From an uncultured Granulosicoccaceae bacterium (GTDB lineage: Bacteria > Pseudomonadota > Gammaproteobacteria > Granulosicoccales > Granulosicoccaceae): a stretch of 64,000 nt of DNA. Both the position numbers and the translations under genes were made by a program. Each line of letters starts with the position of its first letter. Positions within the stretch are counted from its first letter, which is position 1. Below, in pieces: positions 57,403 to 64,000 of the stretch. Below the pieces are notes generated by a model. That model saw only the letters and a program-made list of their open reading frames with translations, had not been told where the DNA came from and did no database searches. The stretch lies in contig CALHNS010000032.1 of NCBI GenBank assembly GCA_938035125.1, positions 33,580 through 97,579 of the forward strand. Reading direction: 5' to 3'.

Positions 57403-58329
57403 TTAAGCCACAGAGGGATCGAAATCATTGCCCACTGGGAATTCCACCGGAATCGCTTTGACTTGATTTCGACCTTGGCGACGCGCTTTTGATAAGCCTT
57501 TATGGGCACGTTTTAAGAAACGCTGAGGGTCATCGTTCATGTCCAATCGGGTGATTCCGCAGCTTGCCGTTAGTACACAGCTCACATTTTCATCGTCCAC
57601 CGATAAGGCCACTGTCTTTTGCAATCGATCAGCAACGATCAGCGCATCATCTATATCAGTGACAGTTAGTAAAGCAACGAATTCATCATTTTCACTTCGA
57701 AACAAGGTATCCGATCGACGCAGCTGGCCAACCAAAGCAGCAGCTACCGCCTGCCACGCATCACTTGCCACCCCACTTCCATGATGCTCAGTTATGGATT
57801 CAAAATAATCCACACCAATCACCATCAACGCCAGTGGTTGTTCAGCACGTCTGGCTAGTCGCATCTCTCGTGGCAATTCCACATCCAACGCTTTTTGATT
57901 CAATAAACCGGTATCGCTATCGGTCATTGACTGCACCAACGCATCGTAATGTTCCAGCGCATTCTCTAATGGATAGCGAACCGTTTCCATTAATCGAGAG
58001 GCGATACGAGCTTCTTTAGTGTCGAACGCTTTATCTCTTAAAAGGGAAATGGAACCTAAGTCTTCTTCACCCAGTTCCAATTCAAAACGCAATCGATGTT
58101 GACGTTGATCACCCACCAAAAGATCGCGTCCGCGATCGGCGGCTGCGAATTCCAAACCATCAAAAGGCAAAAATACTTGGCCGCCTGTTAGGAAGCTTTC
58201 AAATAGATGCGTTAAGTCTAATTTTCTGTGCAGCAGCGCATGAAATTCAAGCTGCTTAAGCTGCACATCCAACTGCTGACGTTTCACATCGGCAAATGAC
58301 GTAACAGAAGCTGTCGAGTTTGCAGCCAT
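57403..58329 (-). CDS. GGDEF-domain protein with degenerate active site
   Basis: A 308-residue protein with an N-terminal GAF-like or helical part (about 1-130) and a C-terminal GGDEF fold (about 135-295). The active-site loop reads ENDEF at 213-217 instead of GGDEF. The metal-binding DxDxF is GVDYF, with the first Asp missing, and the downstream ND reads TE. The RxxD inhibitory site (RRSD, 204-207) is kept. Diguanylate cyclase activity is therefore unlikely; it may sense c-di-GMP or act as a scaffold. It is the last gene of the flagellar control cluster. Confidence 0.8.
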   Translation of the reverse strand: MAANSTASVTSFADVKRQQLDVQLKQLEFHALLHRKLDLTHLFESFLTGGQVFLPFDGLEFAAADRGRDLLVGDQRQHRLRFELELGEEDLGSISLLRDKAFDTKEARIASRLMETVRYPLENALEHYDALVQSMTDSDTGLLNQKALDVELPREMRLARRAEQPLALMVIGVDYFESITEHHGSGVASDAWQAVAAALVGQLRRSDTLFRSENDEFVALLTVTDIDDALIVADRLQKTVALSVDDENVSCVLTASCGITRLDMNDDPQRFLKRAHKGLSKARRQGRNQVKAIPVEFPVGNDFDPSVA

Positions 58330-58400
58330 AGAGGGGCCACCTAATTAAATTGATAGTAAGTTATGCGTGCAAAGGACGTTCCACGCCTTGCCAATCCCCT

Positions 58401-58982
58401 CTAAGTTGGAGGAGTGACACCCACAGAATTGAGGTACACCACCACACCGAGAACCACTAGGGTGACCCCTAGCAAGGACCAAGGCAGCGCACTGGAATTG
58501 CCTTCTGAGCCTTTATTCCAGTCGTCTCGCACCCAATCAGCCTGCCGCAGCGTCTCTGGTGGCGGTAAAATGTCGTAAGCGGCATAAGGTGTGGCTGTTT
58601 CAGCCAGATCAATATCCAAGCCCGCATCAAGGTTACGACGCGTACCGGCAAGTCTTAGCCAGTGTTTTCGAGCGGTATCGGTTTGACGGCGATGCTCGCC
58701 AGTAATCGATTCACCTAATTGATGTTGAGGATCTCGCTGATCGGCATTGGTTCTAGCCGTCATGAAGTTATCCCAACCTTCTTGCGTATTCAGATTCAGC
58801 AATTCATCAGGAACAAGTTCAGGCACCTGCGTTACCGGCTCCCATAATTCCCCGTCTCGAGAGACACGATCAGAATTTCGCACGCGGCCCAGTAGTAAAA
58901 ACTGGCCAACTTCATCGGCTGTATAAGGCCCCTGAACTCGAGCACCTTTTTGAACATACCATTGAGGGTCGTCGGTTAGCAT
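58401..58982 (-). CDS. GYF_2 domain protein with C-terminal membrane anchor
   Basis: A 193-residue protein. The N-terminal ~55 residues match the GYF_2 (DUF4339) domain: WYVQKGARVQGPYTADEV, LLGRVRNSDRVSRDG and LWEPVTQVPEL. A charged middle section follows. The C-terminus has one hydrophobic helix (WSLLGVTLVVLGVVVYL), so it would be tail-anchored in the inner membrane. It lies 16 bases after fliA on the same strand. Function unknown. Confidence 0.75.
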   Translation of the reverse strand: MLTDDPQWYVQKGARVQGPYTADEVGQFLLLGRVRNSDRVSRDGELWEPVTQVPELVPDELLNLNTQEGWDNFMTARTNADQRDPQHQLGESITGEHRRQTDTARKHWLRLAGTRRNLDAGLDIDLAETATPYAAYDILPPPETLRQADWVRDDWNKGSEGNSSALPWSLLGVTLVVLGVVVYLNSVGVTPPT

Positions 58983-58998
58983 AAGCGTGATAGTCGAG

Positions 58999-59727
58999 CT
59001 ACTTTTGAGTCCACTCAGCCAAGCGTGCTTTCAATCGCACCAACGCCTGACCATGAATTTGACATACACGCGATTCACTGACACCGAGAATCTCGCCTAT
59101 TTCTCGTAGGTTTAAATCTTCGTCGTAATATAAAGACATCACCAAACTTTCACGCTCTGGTAGATTTTTTATAGCTTCAGCCAGCGCACTTTTGAAAGAG
59201 ACATACTCCACTTGCTCACCTGGCGTTGCCTCATCACTTTGCGGCAACGACATCGTTTCACCGGTGTGCTCATCGGGTTGATCAAAACTAAAAATATGAG
59301 CAGCCGAGCTTTCAGTCAAAATCGTGTGATATGCCGATAACTCAATACCCAACTTATCAGCAACTACAGAATCGTTGGCTTCACGACCGGTGGCTTGTTC
59401 GATATTTCGCAAGGTTTCAGCCGCTTCTCGGTTCTTACGATGCACCGAACGCGGCGTCCAGTCTGAACGACGAATTTCATCTAACATGGCACCACGCACT
59501 CGAATACCTGCATAGGTTTCAAAGCTTGCGCCTTGTGCAGGATCGTAATGGCGACGAGCTTCTAACAGCCCAATCATGCCTGCTTGAATTAAATCCTCGG
59601 CTTGCACGCTGGGCGGCAATCGATTCATTAAATGAAACGCGATACGTTTTACAAGGTCGCGATTAGCGGCAACAACCCCTTCGGGATCTACCGTATCAAC
59701 CTCGTTATACATTGCGTGTGCATTCAT
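58999..59727 (-). CDS. fliA: RNA polymerase sigma factor for flagellar genes (sigma-28)
   Basis: A 242-residue sigma factor with the FliA pattern: region 2 with LPPSVQAEDLIQAGMIGLL and YDPAQGASFETYAGIRVRG, then LDEIRRSDWTPRSV, region 3 and region 4 with ALLYYDEDLNLREIGE-type ESLVMSLYYDEDLNL and GVSESRVCQIHGQALVRL. It drives late flagellar and chemotaxis genes and would be held by FlgM, which lies at 62.7 kb. Several in-frame ATG codons lie close together at the start; the first has GGTGAG about ten bases upstream. The gene follows flhG after 11 bases. Confidence 0.93.
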   Translation of the reverse strand: MNAHAMYNEVDTVDPEGVVAANRDLVKRIAFHLMNRLPPSVQAEDLIQAGMIGLLEARRHYDPAQGASFETYAGIRVRGAMLDEIRRSDWTPRSVHRKNREAAETLRNIEQATGREANDSVVADKLGIELSAYHTILTESSAAHIFSFDQPDEHTGETMSLPQSDEATPGEQVEYVSFKSALAEAIKNLPERESLVMSLYYDEDLNLREIGEILGVSESRVCQIHGQALVRLKARLAEWTQK

Positions 59728-59738
59728 CTAGTTCGTTC

Positions 59739-60722
59739 TCACCGATGGTAGCTGGCGGTCTGTACCAACCGCTCAACAAAAAATTCTATGCGGCCCGACG
59801 GCGTTGCCGGATTGGGCCATCGATCTACACGCCTTGCAAGCTTCTGGAAAGCCAACGCGGCAGGACTGCGAGGAGTCGCACTCACTACCGAAGACCGTTG
59901 GCTCACGGCTTTCTTTAGCTGTAGGTCAAACGGGATTGATCCGCAAAAATCCAGCAACACATCCAAATGCCTATCGGTGTGTTTCATTAACTTTGCGTAT
60001 AAATCCAAACCATGTTGAGCAGACTCTGTTTGATTAGCCACAATTCGAAATCGCCGAACTGTGCCTGACTCACTCAACACTCGTATCGTTGTTAAGGCCT
60101 CTTTGATTGCTGCTGGCTCATCACACACCACCATCAATACTTCCCTAGCTGCCTGAGCAAAAAAAATCGAGCGATCATTCAGGCCCGACCCAACATCTAT
60201 GAGCAAGGTATCGGCCTGCACCCCCAGTTCACTGAAGAGCGAAACTAGGCGGGCATGGTCGAACTGTGAAAGCCGTGACATTTCCATATCACCATTTGGG
60301 CTCGGTATCACCGAAACGCCAGACGGCCCTGGAATAACAACATCGACCAACTCACATTCACCCTGCATGACATCGCTTAATGTTCGCTTCACATGTAAGT
60401 TCAGCAAACAATCCACGTTGCCCATAGCCAAGTCCCCATCCAACAAAAGAACTTGGTGATCCGATGCCCCCATCGCGACAGCTAAATTCACTGCCACATT
60501 GGTTGTACCGATGCCTCCCTTACCGCCAATGACAGCAATGGTTTGAACTGGGGTCAAAGCCTTGGGCGCAACTACCCGATGATCGAAATCATCGCCAATG
60601 GATTGTTTAAGTGCTGCGCTCAACTGCGACTCGTTTTTTCCGTAGGTTTCAAAACACAACTGCACAAGAGCTAGGCTCAGGCCAGTTGAAAGACGAACCA
60701 GTGGGTGCAAGTCTCGAACCAC
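59739..60722 (-). CDS. flhG: FlhG/FleN-type MinD family flagellar number regulator with altered P-loop
   Basis: A 327-residue ParA/MinD-superfamily protein starting at GTG. The deviant Walker A reads GGKGGIGTTN at 66-75. Lys68, the signature lysine, is present, but the P-loop lysine is replaced by Thr73. Other ATPase elements survive: DGDLAMGNVD (Walker A' region) and LLIDVGSGLND (switch II). The usual N-terminal DQAxGLR motif that activates FlhF is not evident. In other bacteria FlhG controls flagellar number with FlhF and inhibits FleQ; a FleQ-like gene lies directly upstream here, but no flhF is present. Confidence 0.85.
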   Translation of the reverse strand: MVRDLHPLVRLSTGLSLALVQLCFETYGKNESQLSAALKQSIGDDFDHRVVAPKALTPVQTIAVIGGKGGIGTTNVAVNLAVAMGASDHQVLLLDGDLAMGNVDCLLNLHVKRTLSDVMQGECELVDVVIPGPSGVSVIPSPNGDMEMSRLSQFDHARLVSLFSELGVQADTLLIDVGSGLNDRSIFFAQAAREVLMVVCDEPAAIKEALTTIRVLSESGTVRRFRIVANQTESAQHGLDLYAKLMKHTDRHLDVLLDFCGSIPFDLQLKKAVSQRSSVVSATPRSPAALAFQKLARRVDRWPNPATPSGRIEFFVERLVQTASYHR

Positions 60723-60901
60723 GAAAAGGCGCTGGATGGCCTTATGAGAACCGTGTCAGGGCAACGGTTAGGGGAAATGGGAGACGGGCCTCAGTTTCAA
60801 AACCAAAGGCGAATTACTTGAAGGTGATAGACCACGTTGGCACGCGCTAGTTGCCTAGAAAACGTTCACTGCATCACATACCTGTGGGTACCGTTGATGC
60901 A

Positions 60902-60938
60902 CCTACGCGTCAACACTTCGTTAACGCGTAGGTTTTTT
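60902..60938 (+). terminator. Plus-strand intrinsic terminator without an assigned plus-strand gene
   Basis: CCTACGCGT (60902-60910) pairs with ACGCGTAGG (60924-60932), extended by AAC/GTT inside, and is followed directly by six T on the plus strand. The minus strand lacks a T-run after the stem. Both flanking genes are on the minus strand. A second hairpin, TGCATCA with TGATGCA, ends at 60901. The 285-base gap shows no other clear feature. Confidence 0.7.
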
Positions 60939-60977
60939 GACCAATGAATCAGTTGTACTTATTTAAACAATGCTCAT

Positions 60978-61010
60978 ACTTATCGAGCAATACTTATCAA
61001 GCAATACTTA
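60978..61010. repeat. 14-bp tandem repeat at the end of the FleQ-like gene
   Basis: Two units ACTTATC(G/A)AGCAAT and a partial third (ACTTA) run end to end; the last overlaps the gene's stop codon. Confidence 0.6.
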
Positions 61011-62462
61011 AGAGACCTCTTCAGGACGTTGGATACTGTATTTACGCATCTTCTCAACCAAGGTCGTTCGACGTATCTTTAAGCGATTGGCCGCATGCGC
61101 CACAACGCCTGAGCATTCATCTAAAGCCTGCTCAATTAATGTGATTTCTATGTCAGTTAAGTGCTGCTTTAAATCGATACCATCGCGCGGCAGTCGAGGC
61201 TTATTGTTCAACGGCACTTGCGGCATGCCTTGAACCAACGGAGATGAACTGACATCGTCTTGATCTTCAGCTTGCGCAGCTTGCAGGCCGTGCGGTGCAA
61301 GTTTTGAGGGTAAATCAGCGGCATCCACCACACCATAGGGGTGCAGTATGGTCATTCGTTCCATCAAATTAGCCAGCTCTCTAACATTACCTGGCCAATC
61401 GTAGTTGCATAACGCCATCATCGCAGCTGGTGTTAGGCGCACCGAGGACTTCTTCTCATGCTCAAGACGCGTAATCAATTCGTTCACTAACAGCGGCAAA
61501 TCTTCTGCGCGGCTATTTAGTGGCGGCATTTCAACAGGGAATACATTTAAGCGATAGAACAGATCTTCTCGGAACTTACCCTCATCAATGGCCTGCTCTA
61601 AGTTTCGATGCGTTGCTGCCACGATGCGCACATCACTCTTAATGCTCTTATTACTGCCCACACGCTCAAAGGAACGTTCTTGAATGACTCGAAGCAGCTT
61701 TACCTGCATCGATAAAGGCATATCACCGATTTCGTCTAAGAAAATCGTGCCACCTTCTGCCAATTCAAATCGTCCTTCACGAGAACCTACAGCACCGGTG
61801 AATGATCCTTTTTCATGGCCAAACAACTCGCTTTCCAACAGCTCACCTGGAATTGCACCGCAGTTAATGGGCACAAAAGGCTTGTTTCGGCGATTGGAAT
61901 AGTAGTGAATGTTTCGCGCAACCACCTCTTTACCGGTGCCCGATTCACCCAGGATAAGAACCGTGGCCTCGGTCGGTGCCACCTGATCAATCATTTTGCG
62001 CACCCGAACAATCGCTCGGCTGTTGCCCACCAAGCTTCTGAACAGCTCTGGGTTTTGAGTGCTCTCTTTCGGCACTTCCGTGTTGGCGCTGCCACGCACC
62101 TCAGCGCGATGCAAAATGTCGGATAGGTTGGCGTAGCGGATTTCATCTTTCAAACAACCGATGAAATTGTCTTCAATGTCTTTTTGGCCAATATCCGCTG
62201 GCTGATTGCCTAAAAGCAATACAAACGGCGGGCAACCCTCATGCTTAGCTTTTAGTCTAGCCACCCAATCCACGATGCCGTGGAAGTTCGCTACTAGTAC
62301 AGCTTGGAACTCAGCGACCTCGGGAAGGGCTTCCACCATTTCCGAAGAACTGAACACTTTTGTTTCAAAATCAATGAATTGCAGCTGATGCGCCAGCCGC
62401 GCTGATTGCTCAGCATTAGGGTCGACAATCAGTACTTTCTTTGCTTCACGCTTGTTGCTCAT
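61008..62462 (-). CDS. Sigma-54-dependent regulator, FleQ/FlrA-like
   Basis: A 484-residue protein from the ATG at 62462, with AGGAG ten bases upstream; a longer frame to 62522 is less likely. The N-terminal part is a receiver-like FleQ domain without a clear phosphorylatable aspartate. The AAA+ domain has Walker A GESGTGKE, the sigma-54 loop GSFTGA (usually GAFTGA), Walker [13 protein letters not shown] and [19 protein letters not shown]. The C-terminal Fis-type helix-turn-helix is at [19 protein letters not shown]. It would activate flagellar genes with RpoN. It is divergent from flgM and upstream of flhG. Confidence 0.9.
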   Translation of the reverse strand: MSNKREAKKVLIVDPNAEQSARLAHQLQFIDFETKVFSSSEMVEALPEVAEFQAVLVANFHGIVDWVARLKAKHEGCPPFVLLLGNQPADIGQKDIEDNFIGCLKDEIRYANLSDILHRAEVRGSANTEVPKESTQNPELFRSLVGNSRAIVRVRKMIDQVAPTEATVLILGESGTGKEVVARNIHYYSNRRNKPFVPINCGAIPGELLESELFGHEKGSFTGAVGSREGRFELAEGGTIFLDEIGDMPLSMQVKLLRVIQERSFERVGSNKSIKSDVRIVAATHRNLEQAIDEGKFREDLFYRLNVFPVEMPPLNSRAEDLPLLVNELITRLEHEKKSSVRLTPAAMMALCNYDWPGNVRELANLMERMTILHPYGVVDAADLPSKLAPHGLQAAQAEDQDDVSSSPLVQGMPQVPLNNKPRLPRDGIDLKQHLTDIEITLIEQALDECSGVVAHAANRLKIRRTTLVEKMRKYSIQRPEEVS

Positions 62463-62611
62463 GGGTGATGGGCTCCTATCACACCGGCCATATTGGTACA
62501 CAGTTCTCAAAAGCATAGACAAGGATTTCGAAAAGACAAAGAATTGACGACTTTCTGTGAACCATAAGCATCCACGAATCTGAGATTAAGCCGCTCAATA
62601 GGTTGCAGATG

Positions 62612-62640
62612 TTGCCTTTATGACAGCTGCGCCCTATAAC
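62612..62640 (+). promoter_or_regulatory. Candidate sigma-70 promoter of flgM
   Basis: TTGCCT (62612-62617) and TATAAC (62635-62640) are separated by 17 bases, matching consensus at four and five of six positions. Transcription would begin near 62647 and leave a 66-base leader before the FlgM ATG, which has a strong GAGGAG site. Confidence 0.45.
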
Positions 62641-62712
62641 AATAATAAGAAACCTTGACGGTTGATCAGCTCTTAAAGTTGGCGCCAGACGGGAAGGAAA
62701 GAGGAGCTAACA

Positions 62713-62946
62713 ATGGCCCCATTTGAAAGCGATGCAGCAACGCTCGACAACGTGACCGATATTGCCGAAGCACGGAAATCGAAAAAAGAACCAACCGCTG
62801 CGAAAACGAAAAAGCGCGCCCCATCGAATCGTAAAATCGATTACGAGAAGGTGGCCAGACTAAAAGCTGAGATCGATGCGGGCACCTACAAAATAGATGC
62901 TGCTCGTATTGCTGATAAATTCGTTGAACGCGAAGGTAAGCATTAA
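62713..62946 (+). CDS. flgM: Anti-sigma-28 factor FlgM
   Basis: A 77-residue protein. The C-terminal half (IDYEKVARLKAEIDAGTYK and IDAARIADKFVERE) is the conserved sigma-binding helix region of FlgM. The N-terminal half is disordered and Lys-rich, as in other FlgM proteins, but is shorter than the ~97 residues of the Salmonella protein. It is preceded by GAGGAG seven bases from the ATG. It should bind FliA (59.0-59.7 kb) and be exported when the hook is complete. Confidence 0.9.
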   Translation: MAPFESDAATLDNVTDIAEARKSKKEPTAAKTKKRAPSNRKIDYEKVARLKAEIDAGTYKIDAARIADKFVEREGKH

Positions 62947-62975
62947 CGCCTTACCAATGTAGGCTTGAATTCAGA

Positions 62976-63030
62976 CACGACACAACCTGCAGCGAACTCA
63001 TGCTGCAGGTTGTGCCGTGCCCTGATTTTT
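62976..63030 (+). terminator. Terminator after flgM
   Basis: An 18-bp stem with one mismatch (CACGACACAACCTGCAGC at 62976-62993 and its partner at 63002-63019) is followed after six bases by five T. It ends the flgM transcript before the convergent hsp20 gene. Confidence 0.75.
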
Positions 63031-63040
63031 ACCGATTTAC

Positions 63041-63490
63041 TTAAGCAGCCGTTCGCTCAATGGCAGGCTGTGAAGTTCCTACGGGTATTCGCCGAGGCTT
63101 CATCGCTTCCGGAATTTCTCTTACCAGCGATACCTCCAGCAATCCGTTATCTAATCTAGCGGCATGCACCTCTACGTGATCGGCTAAATTAAATTTTCGC
63201 TCAAACGATCGAGTAGCAATGCCTTTGTGCAAATACTGCGTATCTTTTTTCGCAGCCTCTTTCTTACCGCTGATGGTCAACACACCATTTTCTACTTGCA
63301 CATCGATTTCACTTTCGCGAAAACCTGCCACCGCTATTGAGATGTTGTATTCGTTTTCTTCTACTCGTTCAATGTCGTAAGGCGGATAACCTGCGCCTTG
63401 TCTATCTGCACTTAATGCAGCATCTAACAAAGAACCGAAACGATCAAAACCAACGGTAGAAGCATAAAGTGGGGTTAAATCAATTTTCAT
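63041..63490 (-). CDS. Hsp20/alpha-crystallin small heat shock protein (IbpA type)
   Basis: A 149-residue holdase chaperone. It opens MKIDLTPLYASTVGFDRFGS, typical of the IbpA/IbpB group, and has the alpha-crystallin core YDIERVEENEYNISIAVAGF, ENGVLTISGKKE, SFERKFNLADHVEV and ARLDNGLLEVSLVREIPE. A longer frame reaches 63742 but the ATG at 63490 with GGAG six bases upstream fits the family. It should bind unfolding proteins during heat stress. A sigma-32-like promoter lies about 75 bases upstream. Confidence 0.92.
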   Translation of the reverse strand: MKIDLTPLYASTVGFDRFGSLLDAALSADRQGAGYPPYDIERVEENEYNISIAVAGFRESEIDVQVENGVLTISGKKEAAKKDTQYLHKGIATRSFERKFNLADHVEVHAARLDNGLLEVSLVREIPEAMKPRRIPVGTSQPAIERTAA

Positions 63491-63563
63491 TTCATTCTCC
63501 AAATAAGGAAGCAATAAAGGGTATGTGGAAGATTCTGCTAGAGACCTCTGCCACAACAACATT

Positions 63564-63589
63564 TTGGAGACGATAAATTTGAACTCAAG
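63564..63589 (-). promoter_or_regulatory. Sigma-32-like promoter of hsp20
   Basis: On the minus strand CTTGAG (63589-63584) is followed after 14 bases by CTCCAA (63569-63564), close to the heat-shock pair CTTGAA and CCCCAT. It leaves a leader of about 65 bases before the ATG. Confidence 0.5.
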
Positions 63590-63668
63590 GTTAAAAAGCA
63601 CTTGTTTTATAGCGATTTGCGTTAGTTCACATAGGTAAAAAACACCAGCAATAAAGCTCTTTAAAACA

Positions 63669-63700
63669 TAAAAAAACACCCCACTTGGGGACTTTTTTTT
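63669..63700. terminator. Bidirectional intrinsic terminator
   Basis: A near-perfect palindrome: AAAAAA, ACACCCCA, CT, TGGGGACT, TTTTTTT. It has a T-run on each strand. No gene clearly ends at this point on the plus strand; on the minus strand it would end transcripts entering from the right. Confidence 0.65.
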
Positions 63701-63773
63701 GAACTTCAACAGACCTATATAAGCAATTTCACGTACAAGCAAATAACGATTTCATTTAACCCTGATTGTCGCA

Positions 63774-64000
63774 ATGGCCACTGAACACACTGAAGAAGAT
63801 ATTTCTCGAATTATCGAAATGGCATGGGAAGACCGAACCCCGTTTGAAGCCATTCAAACCACCTTCGGTTTAAACGAACAAGCGGTAATCAAACTTATGC
63901 GCCGCGAAATAAAACATCGATCATTTAAAGTGTGGCGCGCCCGCGTTTCAGGGCGAGTAACTAAACACGAAAAAAAACGACCAGCCGATGTAAGCCGCGG
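63774..64000 (+). CDS. DUF2805 / TIGR03643 family protein (3' end cut by window edge)
   Basis: The frame opens at an ATG and is still open at the window end, giving at least 75 residues. The sequence EDISRIIEMAWEDRTPFEAI followed by FGLNEQAVIKLMRREIK and SFKVWRARVSGRVTKH is characteristic of the small DUF2805 family, which has a helix-turn-helix-like look. Function unknown. Confidence 0.8.
   Translation, partial: MATEHTEEDISRIIEMAWEDRTPFEAIQTTFGLNEQAVIKLMRREIKHRSFKVWRARVSGRVTKHEKKRPADVSR

Noticed and set aside
60611..60850. Plus-strand reading frame of 79 codons over the flhG start
   Set aside because: It is antisense to flhG for half its length, has no ribosome site or recognisable motif, and its composition is basic and random-looking.
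60839..60859. TGGCAC...TTGC resembling a sigma-54 promoter
   Set aside because: The GG and GC doublets are 12 bases apart rather than the required 10.
62675..62701. TAAAGTT as a sigma-28 promoter for flgM
   Set aside because: The -10 region (GAAGGAAA) fits GCCGATAA poorly and the start point would fall too near the ATG.
63491..63742. 84-residue N-terminal extension of the hsp20 gene
   Set aside because: It is AT-rich, not seen in Hsp20 proteins, and covers the promoter and a terminator-like palindrome.

Overview
The window reads as chromosomal DNA of a motile, aerobic, probably marine gammaproteobacterium. The signs are a FleQ-type/FliA/FlgM/FlhG flagellar control set, a tRNA-Glu with encoded CCA, many short convergent or ATGA/GTGA-overlapping gene pairs, and several traits common in seawater bacteria (MttB-family and betaine:homocysteine methyltransferases, sulfoacetaldehyde acetyltransferase with a TauR-like regulator, a beta-galactoside ABC import locus). 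No phage, insertion sequence, CRISPR array, plasmid module or rRNA operon was seen. The genus cannot be named from the sequence alone.

Layout. 0-6.4 kb: a partial AraC/GlxA-type regulator and an MttB-family methyltransferase, then a tyrosine/dual-specificity phosphatase, a GNAT protein, a homocysteine methyltransferase and a DUF445 membrane protein. 6.4-12.5 kb: a leuA-maeB-hopJ-like operon with a hairpin-rich 369-bp upstream region holding a candidate Leu-rich leader peptide, then DUF3820 and an EamA exporter. 12.6-16.1 kb: an S41 lipoprotein protease, a histidine phosphatase and a class III aminotransferase. 16.1-25 kb: a galactoside locus (MalK/UgpC-type ATPase; galK-galT-GH42 beta-galactosidase; binding protein and two permeases). 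25-30.5 kb: ICMT-like methyltransferase, YHS protein, and a molybdopterin oxidoreductase overlapped by a VanZ-like gene. 29.5-34 kb: a DHH phosphoesterase divergent from ppk1, then another EamA exporter. 34-37 kb: a DUF1800/DUF1501 pair. 37-41.3 kb: DUF1840, a YdjM-like membrane protein, a repeat-built peptidoglycan-binding protein and a kelch protein with a GlyGly-CTERM-like tail. 41.4-45.8 kb: a beta-hydroxyacid dehydrogenase, xsc and a TauR-like regulator. 45.8-48 kb: two overlapping membrane-anchored genes (a glycine-stripe coiled-coil protein and an acidic OmpA-like protein). 48-57 kb: an Ig-like lipoprotein, HisN-like phosphatase, small lipoprotein, GDPD, alpha/beta-hydrolase lipoprotein and an RND efflux pair. 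57-64 kb: tRNA-Glu, then a minus-strand flagellar control cluster (FleQ-like, FlhG, FliA, GYF membrane protein, degenerate GGDEF protein), divergent flgM, an Hsp20 gene and a partial DUF2805 gene.

How the genes work together. The galactoside genes give import, hydrolysis and the first two Leloir steps; no epimerase and no local regulator are visible. Xsc would turn sulfoacetaldehyde into acetyl phosphate under TauR-like control, but its usual partners (taurine aminotransferase, Pta, transporter) are absent here. The flagellar cluster is regulatory rather than structural. It carries two proteins whose catalytic motifs look degraded: FlhG lacks the P-loop lysine, and the GGDEF protein has ENDEF in place of GGDEF.

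No single stretch is clearly a new system. The strongest leads are the four-module Cys-to-Trp repeat protein at 38.2-39.6 kb, the 14-glycine stripe protein with its OmpA-like partner at 45.8-48 kb, the two degenerate switch proteins in the flagellar cluster, the structured region upstream of leuA, and an orphan plus-strand terminator at 60.9 kb.
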